From the NCBI GenBank assembly GCA_020026155.1, contig JAHHQX010000004.1, positions 1-64,000 of the forward strand: a stretch of DNA of 64,000 nt, given 5' to 3'. The notes beneath the pieces are model-generated. The model was not told where the DNA came from. It saw nothing but the letters and a program-made list of their open reading frames with translations, and did not search any database. Shown one piece after another: positions 45,115-53,571 of this stretch. How positions within the stretch are numbered: the stretch's first letter is position 1; every line of letters starts with the position of its first letter. A program made the translations under genes and the position numbers. This stretch comes from Actinobacillus sp. GTDB taxonomy: Bacteria > Pseudomonadota > Gammaproteobacteria > Enterobacterales > Pasteurellaceae.

Positions 45115-45687
45115 TTAATAAGCACCGTATGTTACTTCTCTGTTGAATCTGTTTGTTCCGTTCCATTGAATTGGTTCTTGGGTGATGATTTTTACTAATC
45201 TGCAGCGTGCGGGTTGGACTTGCTCGAGTAGCTTTCTTAGCATTTCAACACGCGCTTTTTTTACTGGTCTTTTAATGAGAATGCGATACTCAAACCATTG
45301 TTCCGGTAATGGAGTGTGCCATTTCGTTAAATCACTCCATTTTCTTTTGCCGTTCCATTTGATAAGTGTGGGGTTTCCCCATTCTTCAATGATAACTTCG
45401 CCAAAGCCTAGCAGTTCGCAGAGGAATTTCAGGCTTGCGGGCGTGCCGTTTTGTTTGAAAATGGCGATAGCACGCTGGATTAAATTACGGCGGTCGCTTT
45501 CTCGTTCGCTGATGTTAACGAATGCCTCAATATTGAGGTTTTTCGCCAAATACGATAAATCGTCACTTGTGGCATTTTGCACTTGCCAAAATTTTTTAAT
45601 GTCTATTGGCAAGTTGAAAATTTCGCAGAAGGTCAGGCTTAGCCGTTTTTCTAGCTCGCTTGAGCTATTGGGTAATAGGCTACTCAT
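45115..45687 (-). CDS. I: tail protein GpI
   Basis: A 190-residue P2 I-like baseplate wedge protein (MSSLLPNSSSELEKRLSLTF, QNATSDDLSYLAKNLNIEAF, FKQNGTPASLKFLCELLGFGE). I chose ATG 45687 rather than the longer frame to 45747 because it overlaps the end of J by only 8 bases and starts with the family sequence. Confidence 0.88.
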   Translation of the reverse strand: MSSLLPNSSSELEKRLSLTFCEIFNLPIDIKKFWQVQNATSDDLSYLAKNLNIEAFVNISERESDRRNLIQRAIAIFKQNGTPASLKFLCELLGFGEVIIEEWGNPTLIKWNGKRKWSDLTKWHTPLPEQWFEYRILIKRPVKKARVEMLRKLLEQVQPARCRLVKIITQEPIQWNGTNRFNREVTYGAY

Positions 45688-46594
45688 ATTCTTCTTTTCC
45701 TGCGAAAGTGAGGGTAATTGCCGTGCATTCGGCAACTTCTCCATCATTAACTTTTATTTTTTCAGCGGGGTGATTGAGTTCTACGTTTTGTACGCCCTCG
45801 ACGAAAAGTGCTTTGATAATCGCGCTTGGCGTGATGTCGAATGCAAACTGTCTTGCATTTTCTAAAAAGTCATTCAGGTTTTTGCGGGCTTGTTTTTCTA
45901 CTAGATCCTGATGAGTAGGGTAGAACAACTGCAATTTCGCTTGAATATTAAAAGTTTTTACTGTTGCAAGTTTCACGGTGACCTTGTCACAAATAGGGCG
46001 GACGGTGTCAGCACTTAAATGATTTTCTACATGCGTGCGTAATTTTTCTAGTTGGTCTGAAGTCATACTTTTTTCACAAAGTAGGACCACATCCACTGCA
46101 CCGCCTACTGGACTATTGACGTAGGCATCAATGACTAGAGGTGATACGCTCAAGGCTTGTGCTTTATAAGCGTTTGCACTGCCTGCCGTATTCAACATAT
46201 TAAAAGATAGTTGAATGCGACGGCGGAATCGTTCGTCACTTTCTTTGATTTCTTGTAAAGGCGGATTAGCTTTTGGGTCAGCGTGTTGAATGATTTGCCG
46301 TTGCATGTTGTAGAAAGTGGCGAGATTATCTAAATCTGTGCCAATGGCATACGGTAAGAGGCAAGCTTTTACACTTTCGTTGATGCGTTGGCGTAAAAGC
46401 ATTTCGAGGTAAGTATTTTCTTCAAGCAATTTAACCACTGGCTCACTTTCAAATTTTAGACGGTCTTCCCAGATAGCTCTTTCTTTATTGTCTTTGAAAA
46501 AGGCAAGAAAGGTTGCTTTGCGACGATTCAAAATCTTTTCAAAGTCCAATGTTTCAATGATTTGTGGGGCGGGTAAGTTTGAAAAATCTATCAT
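45680..46594 (-). CDS. J: baseplate assembly protein GpJ
   Basis: A 304-residue P2 J family protein (gp6-like wedge): IDFSNLPAPQIIETLDFEKIL, then TDLDNLATFYNMQR, and LSVSPLVIDAYVNSPVGGAVDVVLL. It overlaps W by 4 bases and I by 8. Confidence 0.93.
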   Translation of the reverse strand: MIDFSNLPAPQIIETLDFEKILNRRKATFLAFFKDNKERAIWEDRLKFESEPVVKLLEENTYLEMLLRQRINESVKACLLPYAIGTDLDNLATFYNMQRQIIQHADPKANPPLQEIKESDERFRRRIQLSFNMLNTAGSANAYKAQALSVSPLVIDAYVNSPVGGAVDVVLLCEKSMTSDQLEKLRTHVENHLSADTVRPICDKVTVKLATVKTFNIQAKLQLFYPTHQDLVEKQARKNLNDFLENARQFAFDITPSAIIKALFVEGVQNVELNHPAEKIKVNDGEVAECTAITLTFAGKEEYE

Positions 46595-46920
46595 TTGTTA
46601 ATACTCATAACTTCAAAGCGATGCTGTTCGCCAGTTCGTTTAATGGCAATTGTTAAAAAATAAATAAATGCGTTTTCACTATTTTGAATATCGCAATCAA
46701 GGACTTTTACGCGTGGCTCCCATTCTGTAATGGACGTAGTAATAAAACTGGCGATTCTTAATAAATTTTCATGGGTTGCGGGCGCATCAATGTAATCTAG
46801 CCAATCGCAACCGTAATCACGTCTTGCTAGTCTTGAACCTTTGTGCGTTTTTAAAATGTCAGTGATGGATTGCTTAATATGATCAATTTCACTGAGTTTT
46901 CGTCCTGTGTTACTGTCCAT
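46591..46920 (-). CDS. W: baseplate wedge protein GpW (gp25-like)
   Basis: A 109-residue gp25/lysozyme-like wedge protein: DHIKQSITDILKTHKGSRLARRDYGCDWLDYIDAP. The RRDYG signature is typical of GPW_gp25. It starts just 7 bases after V. Confidence 0.93.
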   Translation of the reverse strand: MDSNTGRKLSEIDHIKQSITDILKTHKGSRLARRDYGCDWLDYIDAPATHENLLRIASFITTSITEWEPRVKVLDCDIQNSENAFIYFLTIAIKRTGEQHRFEVMSINK

Positions 46921-46926
46921 AAATTC

Positions 46927-47493
46927 CTACTTAGGCGGTGAAGTGGTTGCACCACCGCCGTAATGATCGCCTGGGTTTTGGGTGTGCGTATGGTTATGCC
47001 CACTGATTCCATTTGAGATATGATCAATGCCAGCGGTTGACGTTTTACCAATCTTTAAATCATCGCTGCATTCCACGATAGGCGTTTTAAAAGTGATTTT
47101 TTCACTTGCCTCAATTACTGCGGTTTTTATTCCAGTAAAACTTAAAGCATGTGTTTGTTGGTTATACGTAATCGTTGCACCGTCAGCGAATTTAATCACG
47201 TGAGCTTGCGCATCTTGACTAGGGCTTGGGGCATTTGTGGTGTAAAGCCCTAAAATGATGACCCCAAGTTGTAATTCACCAGATGGTGAGAGGACGACGA
47301 CCTGTTCTCCTTTGGTTGGGGGCGACCAAATGGTCGTCGTTCCTGCTCGATTTGCCATCCATGGCAACCAGTCCGTAACTATTTCACCAGTGCGTACGCG
47401 AGCGCGAGCAGTGGTGAAATCCACTTCTTCAATTGTTCCGTAGCGAACAATATTTTCAATTCTACGTTGTGCGTCACTGGCTAAATTCTTCAT
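46927..47493 (-). CDS. V: baseplate spike protein GpV
   Basis: A 188-residue cell-puncturing spike. It has an OB-fold region (IENIVRYGTIEEVDFTTARARVRTGEIVTDWLPW), then the GEQVVVLSPSGELQLGVI segment, and a C-terminal tip with repeated HNHTHTQNP-type histidines likely to bind iron. I chose ATG 47493 over the long frame to 47679, whose first 60 residues are unlike the family. Confidence 0.88.
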   Translation of the reverse strand: MKNLASDAQRRIENIVRYGTIEEVDFTTARARVRTGEIVTDWLPWMANRAGTTTIWSPPTKGEQVVVLSPSGELQLGVIILGLYTTNAPSPSQDAQAHVIKFADGATITYNQQTHALSFTGIKTAVIEASEKITFKTPIVECSDDLKIGKTSTAGIDHISNGISGHNHTHTQNPGDHYGGGATTSPPK

Positions 47494-47557
47494 GAGTTCG
47501 ATTGTAAAGAATGGCGGGGGTTTTGGCTTGTGATGTGCGTTGTGATTTGGAAAATAA

Positions 47558-47582
47558 CAAAAAACCGCCCGAGGGCGGTTGT
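47558..47582 (-). terminator. terminator after tape measure gene
   Basis: ACCGCCC and GGGCGGT around GA, with a T6 run on the minus strand. It lies just past the tape measure stop and ahead of V. Confidence 0.8.
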
Positions 47583-47584
47583 GT

Positions 47585-50131
47585 TTAATATTGGTCAACA
47601 AGACTTGCACGAAGTTTAGCTTGATGCTCATTGTGTGCTTGTTGTATAGCTTGTTGAACAGCGTGTTGCAATTGTTCATGCGTTAAATGACTGCCATTGA
47701 TGTTGATGGTTGCTGTCATTGGTGCATTAATGGTTTGCATTGCGCCTTTTGCTTTAATTGGTGCTTTTCTATCAATGGTTACTTGTGGGGCGTTTAATGC
47801 ACTGGCTATCGCTGTTCTAGTTTGTAATGCTCCTGCTTTTTGGATAGTTTCGTTTTCGGTGATTTGTTTTAACTTTATAGTTTTTTCGTCGTCGCCGAAG
47901 CCGAGGAAGTCTTTGACTTTTCCCCAAACATTTGTCAGGAAATCTACGGTTTTTTTAACACCGCTAACTAGGTTATCCCAAACATTATTAACAATATCCC
48001 TAAACCATTTACACTTTTTATATAAAAATACGAGTAATCCAACAATCGCGGCAATAACGACAGCGATAGTAAGTGCAATTGGGTTACCTGCAAAAATACC
48101 GATGATTAACCCGCGGATAACCATTAATACAGTTCTGAAAGAGAATAAAACTCGAATAAGCCACGAAATGGAGCCACCAATGGCACGTAAAATCATGCCA
48201 ATAGGTGCGGTTACAGCTTTAAAAATTTTTACTGCGACTGTTGCTACAGTTGCTTCTTTAGCAAAAAATCCAAAAGCGATCCCTGCTTTTAATATAGGGT
48301 TAAGGATAAATGAATAGGCTAGAGCCAAGCCACCTAATACAGCACCACTAGTAATTAAAACTGCTGTCACAAGCCCTGTTACCATTGCTATATTTTGGTG
48401 AGTATTAAAAAAATTATTCATGACACGAATTAATTTTGTAACATTTACAATAAGCCAACGAATGGCTGGTTCTACCGCCTTGAAAATGGTAATTGATAAA
48501 CCTTCCCATGCACTTTTCATATTATCAATGTCGCCAGCGGTATTATCTGCCATTGTTTTTGCAATTTTTGCAGTAAGACCATCTACGTGATCATAGGTCT
48601 TGATATATTGTTGTAACGCACCTTGTCCAGCTTGATGAATGAGTTCGACCATACCACTTACAGCTTCGACACCAAAAATCTGTTTTATGTAGGCATCTCG
48701 TTTTGTGTTGCCCATATGCTTTAACTTTTTATCTAATTCTGTAAGGAATGTTACAAAGTCTTTTGCTTGGTCGCCTGTTTTTGTAAATTTGATATGGAGT
48801 AGTTTAAATGCTTTTTTAGTTGCGCTATTAGGTCCTGATGGTCTGTTGAGCATTGCTCTCATTACCGTTCCGCCAAGAGTGCCTTGTAAACCAACGTTAC
48901 CTAGCATACCCGCCATAGCTAATGCCTGCTCAGGTTTTAGATTTAAATCTGTTGCTTGAGTGAGATATTTCATTGTGTCGCCAAGCATTGGGATGTCAAC
49001 GTTAGAGGTTACGGCAGTGTGAGTTAAAATATCTAATAAATGATTGTAGGCTTTGGTATCTTGAGCCTTAATTTTAAACACGCCCGCAATGTTTGATGCC
49101 ACATCCGCAATTTGTGCTGGGTCATTCCCTCCACTAGCTTTGGCAAGATTTAGTGTGTTAGTGATACCACCTAGAATATCTTTTCCAGTAAAGCCTGCCA
49201 TAGCTAATTTATCCATCATTTGTGCGACTTGACCTGCTGTAAAACTGGTATTTGCACCTAGTTCCATAGCTTTTTTTCTTATAGCTTGGAAAAGTGGTGA
49301 ATTTTTATCAAGATTCAATTTCGCTTGAACCGCACTCATATTTTTTTCAAAATCAATAGCGGGGTTTAAAAAATGTGCGGAACCATAACCTAACGCCGTT
49401 GCCGTACCAGCAACTTTCATGCCGAATTGCTGTGCTTTTTGCGCTCGTTCACTGAGTTGTGCTTGACGAGCTTTGTAGCGATTATTAATAATCAACTTTT
49501 GATTTAATTTATCCAATGCTTGTGATTGGCGATTTAATGCATTATTTTCTTGATCAACCTTAATTTTTAACATTCCCTCATGCCCAGCGATTTTTTTAAG
49601 ATTGATACCATTTTCCTTTAAAGCTTGTGCAAGTTTTTGAATTTGTTCAATACTGTTAGCTCGTGTCACATTCAGTTTTTTTAATCGGTCTTGATAATCT
49701 TTTGTCGCATCTTTTGTCTTTCTGATTTTTTGTGTAGTGCTTTCATATTTAATTTGTGCTTTTACAAGAGCATCGTAAGCCTTGTTCCATTCATTTTTAT
49801 TTGCGGCATTTACATGACGCATAGCATTTCTTGCTACCTTTAGTTGAGCAAGACGCTGGATTTTTATCTTATTTAATTTTTCTAATTTTTCTTCGTGTTT
49901 ACTTACAGCCTGCGTCGCCTTTTTAATTTCAGCAGATTGATCTTTGATGTTCTCTTGCATTTTTTTAAAAGATGCAATTTTTCCTTGAAGTTGTTCAAGT
50001 GATTTCAGTTTAGATTTCATCTGAGTAAAAGCTTCATTGGCTTTAAGGGTTGCTTTCTGAACTTTATCCAAGCGTTGGCTAATTTGGTCCTTGCCAAGTA
50101 GGTCAATTTTAATTTGTAAATTGTTTGACAT
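47585..50131 (-). CDS. T: tail tape measure protein (TP901-like)
   Basis: An 848-residue protein that sets tail length. The N-terminal 230 residues are coiled coil (LKSLEQLQGKIASFKKMQEN and similar). A TP901/PhageMin core follows (FEKNMSAVQAKLNLD, TAGQVAQMMDKLAMAGF, GGTVMRAMLNRPSGP). Several membrane-type helices occupy 570-720, and the C-terminal part is amphipathic. It is shorter than many P2 T homologues but complete. Its first codons reappear as a remnant outside the prophage at 60822-60833. Confidence 0.92.
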   Translation of the reverse strand: MSNNLQIKIDLLGKDQISQRLDKVQKATLKANEAFTQMKSKLKSLEQLQGKIASFKKMQENIKDQSAEIKKATQAVSKHEEKLEKLNKIKIQRLAQLKVARNAMRHVNAANKNEWNKAYDALVKAQIKYESTTQKIRKTKDATKDYQDRLKKLNVTRANSIEQIQKLAQALKENGINLKKIAGHEGMLKIKVDQENNALNRQSQALDKLNQKLIINNRYKARQAQLSERAQKAQQFGMKVAGTATALGYGSAHFLNPAIDFEKNMSAVQAKLNLDKNSPLFQAIRKKAMELGANTSFTAGQVAQMMDKLAMAGFTGKDILGGITNTLNLAKASGGNDPAQIADVASNIAGVFKIKAQDTKAYNHLLDILTHTAVTSNVDIPMLGDTMKYLTQATDLNLKPEQALAMAGMLGNVGLQGTLGGTVMRAMLNRPSGPNSATKKAFKLLHIKFTKTGDQAKDFVTFLTELDKKLKHMGNTKRDAYIKQIFGVEAVSGMVELIHQAGQGALQQYIKTYDHVDGLTAKIAKTMADNTAGDIDNMKSAWEGLSITIFKAVEPAIRWLIVNVTKLIRVMNNFFNTHQNIAMVTGLVTAVLITSGAVLGGLALAYSFILNPILKAGIAFGFFAKEATVATVAVKIFKAVTAPIGMILRAIGGSISWLIRVLFSFRTVLMVIRGLIIGIFAGNPIALTIAVVIAAIVGLLVFLYKKCKWFRDIVNNVWDNLVSGVKKTVDFLTNVWGKVKDFLGFGDDEKTIKLKQITENETIQKAGALQTRTAIASALNAPQVTIDRKAPIKAKGAMQTINAPMTATININGSHLTHEQLQHAVQQAIQQAHNEHQAKLRASLVDQY

Positions 50132-50179
50132 TTCTCATAATCCTTTTATGATTTGTATAATTATTGTCGGGAGGTGCAA

Positions 50180-50377
50180 ATGGCTCAATTACTTTTAACG
50201 TGGATGTTCTACGGCGTCGCTGGGATTGTTGGGATAACCATTTTTTGTTTGCTTTTTGCGCCTATTCTCTTAACAATCTATTCTTATATTCGTCGTGATA
50301 AAATGGCGGGGAATGGTTGTCTTATTTTATCTGTTCTTATTTATACGCCAGTTGTTATCGCTATGTTTGCTTTTTAA
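50180..50377 (+). CDS. small two-helix membrane protein, antisense to late operon
   Basis: A 65-residue hydrophobic protein: helix one MFYGVAGIVGITIFCLLFAPILL, a short basic loop (YIRRDKMAGNG), helix two CLILSVLIYTPVVIAMFAF. ATG 50180 is preceded by GGGAGG. It is encoded on the plus strand between the tape measure and S genes, both of which run leftward. It therefore has its own promoter and may be made in the lysogen. A close homologue with the same 50-bp leader lies outside the prophage (60881-61081). Superinfection exclusion or an antiholin-like role is possible. Function unknown. Confidence 0.75.
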   Translation: MAQLLLTWMFYGVAGIVGITIFCLLFAPILLTIYSYIRRDKMAGNGCLILSVLIYTPVVIAMFAF

Positions 50378-50822
50378 CTAATTGTTGCATAATCAATTTT
50401 TCTACCAATTCCTTATCCTCTTTACTCACCCCTAGAATTTCCCTTTGTGGTATGTGGTAAACTTTTTTACCGTGCCGTTCAATTCCGCCATATTGATGCA
50501 TGCTAGCGATTTCAGAAATCTTTCCACTATAGCCGATAGTTAGTCCATTAGCGGTGACCGTCCTTTTTAAAAATCTGGCACTTTTGATTTTGCTAAACAT
50601 CTTTTTAGTTTTAATGCGATTTTGTTTTTTTCGACGACGTAGGGAAATTTTTCGTGGTGCAAATGCTGTCCCGTCTGGATTTTGTTGAGCGGTAATTCTT
50701 TTTCTTTGGTTCTTAACTAAATCCACGCTGATTTGACGCATGAGCTTTAAGCGAGCTGAGGGTGAGAGGGCAGTGATCAATCCCTCAAACCTTTGTTGCA
50801 CTTCTGAAAAATCGTTACTCAT
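50361..50822 (-). CDS. S: tail completion protein GpS (virion morphogenesis)
   Basis: A 153-residue phage virion morphogenesis family protein (LITALSPSARLKLMRQISVDLVKNQRKRITAQQNPDG). Its 3' end overlaps the convergent small membrane gene by 17 bases. It overlaps R by 8 bases. Confidence 0.88.
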   Translation of the reverse strand: MSNDFSEVQQRFEGLITALSPSARLKLMRQISVDLVKNQRKRITAQQNPDGTAFAPRKISLRRRKKQNRIKTKKMFSKIKSARFLKRTVTANGLTIGYSGKISEIASMHQYGGIERHGKKVYHIPQREILGVSKEDKELVEKLIMQQLVKKQT

Positions 50823-51315
50823 TTTTTACCTCATAAGTTGGGTCAGCTTGATTGGAGAGTGTCATATCTTTTTCGTGCGGTCCGCTGAACGTGATTTTAA
50901 TATTCCGTAATCCGTCATCTAATTTAAGTTCGGGGGCGTGGTGAATCGTGAAATTATTATCGTTATTTTCCACGATGACGCGTTCTGTCAGTGGAAGATT
51001 GATAAAAATATCAAAACTTTCATCATTTAAAGGCTCAACTTCAAAGGTGACTTGTCCGTCATGGGTAGTATTTCTTACCAGTTCGGGTTGTTCATCACGA
51101 ATAAAATTATTGATGATCATCAGTAGAATATCGGGAGATTGGTTAAATTCTGTGATGTAAATTTCCAAATCGTATTCATATTCAAATGATAGACTTTCTC
51201 CGCCTGTGGCGTGCATTTTGCCGTTGCTGTAATACAGCTGCAGTTTATCGGGGTTGCTATTAAATTCAGGTAGCAAGTCGCAGATCATTTTTCTTAATTT
51301 TTGTGGTTTTTCCAT
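50815..51315 (-). CDS. R: tail completion protein GpR
   Basis: A 166-residue P2 R-like protein (PQKLRKMICDLLPEFNSNPDKLQLYYSNGKMHATGG). P2 R and S complete the tail for head joining. It starts one base after the DksA/TraR-like gene. Confidence 0.87.
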   Translation of the reverse strand: MEKPQKLRKMICDLLPEFNSNPDKLQLYYSNGKMHATGGESLSFEYEYDLEIYITEFNQSPDILLMIINNFIRDEQPELVRNTTHDGQVTFEVEPLNDESFDIFINLPLTERVIVENNDNNFTIHHAPELKLDDGLRNIKITFSGPHEKDMTLSNQADPTYEVKNE

Positions 51316-51316
51316 T

Positions 51317-51526
51317 TTATTTATAAGCCTTCCGTTTCTTTTCGTAAATTTCTTGGCACGTGATACATCTAGTTACGCCTTGAATGGCGGTGCGTCGAGC
51401 TTCGGGAATTTCTTCTTCGCAATCGATGCAAAAAATTTCTGAAAATTGGGGCGTGATCTGTTGTTTTTTTAAAGCGAGATTAAAAAAGAGTTCTTCGGCT
51501 TGTGCGGCTTTATCTGCAATATCCAT
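51317..51526 (-). CDS. DksA/TraR-type zinc finger protein
   Basis: A 69-residue protein with the CIDCEEEIPEARRTAI...RCITCQEIYEK zinc finger of the TraR/DksA family. It lies between the lysis genes and R, as TraR-like proteins do in many P2-type phages. It may act on host RNA polymerase through the secondary channel. A copy of the dispersed GGGGCGTGAT motif lies in it, on the opposite strand (51436-51457). Confidence 0.85.
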   Translation of the reverse strand: MDIADKAAQAEELFFNLALKKQQITPQFSEIFCIDCEEEIPEARRTAIQGVTRCITCQEIYEKKRKAYK

Positions 51527-51581
51527 TAATTATTACTTCCTGTATTTATTAAAATTATTCCATTGTCGGTGATTTTTGTTG

Positions 51582-51640
51582 TAGCCTAAACGATTCTTAG
51601 TTGTGCTTTAGGCTATAACAAAAACCGCCGTTAGCGGTTT
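51582..51640 (-). terminator. stem-loop and terminator after the lysis genes
   Basis: Two structures stand side by side. ACCGC/GCGGT with T5 on the minus strand overlaps the Rz1 stop (about 51622-51640), and TAGCCTAAA (51582-51590) pairs with TTTAGGCTA (51607-51615). They could reduce expression of TraR, R and S relative to the head and lysis genes. Confidence 0.6.
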
Positions 51641-51888
51641 ATCTTTAGGCATTTTTGCAAAGTGCTAACTTTGATTTGGCAGTTTTGCAACATGGCTTTT
51701 TGACGTAACGAAAACCGTAATAAATCGGCATTAGTGCGCAATTTCATTTTCACTGGCTCGCATTCGATATTGTCGGGGCAGATAAGATGAACGCTATGCT
51801 TGGGTTGACTTTTAATTGAGCAAGCTGTTAACGCCGTTAGGCAAAGGCTGATTGCTCCAGTCTTGAGCAGTTTTATTAATTTGTTCAT
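51631..51888 (-). CDS. Rz1: o-spanin lipoprotein Rz1
   Basis: An 85-residue lipoprotein with the signal peptide MNKLIKLLKTGAISLCLTALTAC and acylated cysteine 23. It is longer than lambda Rz1 but begins inside the i-spanin gene in another frame, the standard Rz/Rz1 overlap. It would span the periplasm with Rz to fuse the membranes at lysis. Confidence 0.78.
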   Translation of the reverse strand: MNKLIKLLKTGAISLCLTALTACSIKSQPKHSVHLICPDNIECEPVKMKLRTNADLLRFSLRQKAMLQNCQIKVSTLQKCLKINR

Positions 51889-52144
51889 AGGCTTTCTCGT
51901 CAGCAGTGGTTTGAGTTTTCACGGTTTTTAATTGGGTTTGCATGTCCTCTTTTAACTTTTCCAGTGCGTTAAGTTGTGCAGTGAGCTTTTTATAATTTTG
52001 TTGCAGGTTGGTATTTTCAATTTTTAAAGACTGCAGTCTTTTATGTTGGACGTGAATGGTTTCACCCATAGCAAAAGCAATGCCCGCAATGGCAATAGCT
52101 ATTAGCAATTTTGGCGGGATAAATTTAATCAATGCCCACATCAT
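51812..52144 (-). CDS. Rz: i-spanin Rz
   Basis: A 110-residue inner-membrane protein: one N-terminal helix (PPKLLIAIAIAGIAFAMG) and a periplasmic coiled coil (LKIENTNLQQNYKKLTAQLNALEKLKEDMQTQL). It overlaps the endolysin gene by 20 bases and contains the start of Rz1 in another frame. Confidence 0.83.
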   Translation of the reverse strand: MMWALIKFIPPKLLIAIAIAGIAFAMGETIHVQHKRLQSLKIENTNLQQNYKKLTAQLNALEKLKEDMQTQLKTVKTQTTADEKAYEQINKTAQDWSNQPLPNGVNSLLN

Positions 52145-52646
52145 CAGCTCCTACACACATTTGCCATTCTCTAAATCTGCGCATTTCAATTCCCTTTGAT
52201 TTTTTGCCGTTGACGTAGCTCCAGCGAGGGAGTTCATCGCACATTTTTCGCCATTGACGGTGATGTGCGTAGCGGAATAACGTAGATTTTTTACGACAGC
52301 CGACGTTAAAAACGAAAGAGGTGATCGCATTGAATTGTCCTTGATTCATCTCTGCACCATTTGCGTACGTATTAACGCATTGCTCGGCACGGCGGACATC
52401 AGTAATAAAACGTTTGGCGATTTCGTCATTGGTGTAGGTCTTACCTTTTTTGACTTCCATGGTTGAACCGATTCCAACGGTGAGGACGTGCGCACTACAC
52501 TGATAGGGTTTAGCGCGACAACCCTCACTGTTGGCAATGAGCGATAGCCCTTTATCGTCCGTGCGTAAGTCAGCGTTTTGTTCACGAACGATACCGAGGA
52601 TGACAATGACACTACAAACCGCACTACCGAGAATTTTCTTTTTCAT
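52125..52646 (-). CDS. SAR endolysin, P1 Lyz type
   Basis: A 173-residue GH24 lysozyme with a signal-anchor-release N-terminus (MKKKILGSAVCSVIVILGIV). The catalytic set is Glu41, Cys50 and Thr56, with Cys43 two residues after the glutamate and Cys11 in the anchor. These positions match phage P1 Lyz (Glu42, Cys44, Cys51, Thr57), in which the catalytic cysteine is locked in a disulfide until the anchor leaves the membrane. I chose ATG 52646 over the longer frame to 52691. The pinholin-type gene lies directly upstream. Confidence 0.88.
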   Translation of the reverse strand: MKKKILGSAVCSVIVILGIVREQNADLRTDDKGLSLIANSEGCRAKPYQCSAHVLTVGIGSTMEVKKGKTYTNDEIAKRFITDVRRAEQCVNTYANGAEMNQGQFNAITSFVFNVGCRKKSTLFRYAHHRQWRKMCDELPRWSYVNGKKSKGIEMRRFREWQMCVGADDVGID

Positions 52647-52824
52647 ACTTTTCCTTGAGTAATTTATATTCTTGATGTTTGTACCAGGCATTAACTAAAA
52701 ATGTGCCAAACCCAAATAAAATCCCGAAAACTGCCGCCCAGTCGCTTAAGGTAAGTCCACTTAAAATACTGGCACAAGCTCCCCAGTAGGCGTAGAGGTC
52801 GTGTTTTGAAAAGCCTAATCCCAT
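52624..52824 (-). CDS. class II holin (S21/HP1-like)
   Basis: A 66-residue protein with two membrane helices (YWGACASILSGLTLSDWAAVFGILFGFGTFLVNAWY) and a charged C-terminus (EYKLLKEKYEKE). Small class II holins of this type, paired with a SAR endolysin, act as pinholins that collapse the membrane potential. It overlaps the endolysin start and the X gene end. Confidence 0.82.
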   Translation of the reverse strand: MGLGFSKHDLYAYWGACASILSGLTLSDWAAVFGILFGFGTFLVNAWYKHQEYKLLKEKYEKENSR

Positions 52825-53036
52825 AAGTTGATCACCTCTTTGACAGGCTTAACTTCTGGCAACTCGTCATCGTTAAGCAGTAGAACTGGGGTAAGCCTTG
52901 GCAAGACGATATACTTTTCTAAGCCACGATTTAGCAACAGTAATCTTTCAGTAATACCACTAGTTTTTCCGTAGAAACGGTAGGCAATCGCGTCTAAGGT
53001 ATCGCCCTCGCTTGATCTGTAAAATTTTCTAGCCAT
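52815..53036 (-). CDS. X: tail protein GpX (LysM-like)
   Basis: A 73-residue P2 X family protein: YRSSEGDTLDAIAYRFYG is the LysM-like pattern, with LLLLNRGLEKYIVLPRLTPVLLL following. It is thought to bind peptidoglycan or join tail parts. It starts two bases after L. Confidence 0.88.
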   Translation of the reverse strand: MARKFYRSSEGDTLDAIAYRFYGKTSGITERLLLLNRGLEKYIVLPRLTPVLLLNDDELPEVKPVKEVINLWD

Positions 53037-53037
53037 A

Positions 53038-53517
53038 TCAAATCAACGCTGCGGTAATACGAGGGACGCCGAGCAAATCACGAATGGCAAGTTGTCCATC
53101 ACGGCGTAAGTCATTGATAGAATCTTGGAAAACTTCGCCTTTCTTTTCTCCCTCACGGGTTAAATCAAAACTGGCATAGCGTTCCTGTATATTTGCAACC
53201 GAGTAACAATAGACGGCTCTTTTATATCTAGTTATAAAAATATTTTCTCCATTGATAACTTCGCCTGCCATTTCATTCATAGAAGCAATGTTGCATGCCT
53301 GTTGTTCATCTTTTAAACGTTTTAGAGATTGATTTACAAATGTCATTGCCTCGACGACTGCAGAAGTCAAACGGGCATGGGTAACGGTTCCGTCAAGACG
53401 CATAACCTCACGCACGTCTGACAGATTAATGTCTGGAAAGAAAGTCGAGTTTTTGATGATGTCAGTTTTTCTATTTTGAGTATCATCTGTTTTTTGAACG
53501 GTAATAATCTGAGCCAT
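53038..53517 (-). CDS. L: head completion/stabilisation protein GpL
   Basis: A 159-residue P2 L-like protein (FFPDINLSDVREVMRLDGTVTHARLTSAVVEAM, FDLTREGEKKGEVFQDSINDLRRDGQLAIRDLLGVPRITAALI). I chose ATG 53517 (RBS GGAAG) over the frame to 53550. It completes filled heads and joins them to tails. Confidence 0.9.
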   Translation of the reverse strand: MAQIITVQKTDDTQNRKTDIIKNSTFFPDINLSDVREVMRLDGTVTHARLTSAVVEAMTFVNQSLKRLKDEQQACNIASMNEMAGEVINGENIFITRYKRAVYCYSVANIQERYASFDLTREGEKKGEVFQDSINDLRRDGQLAIRDLLGVPRITAALI

Positions 53518-53571
53518 TTTTCTTCCTTGAAAAAAGAAAAACGGGGTCAATCGGCGGGTGAAAGGAAAGGG

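Noticed and set aside
45182..45865. 227-codon open frame on the plus strand
   Set aside because: It lies wholly antisense to the well-recognised I and J tail genes, has no RBS and no recognisable protein features.
47697..48317. 206-codon open frame on the plus strand
   Set aside because: Antisense to the tape measure gene. Its hydrophobic look comes from the complementary strand of hydrophobic helices.
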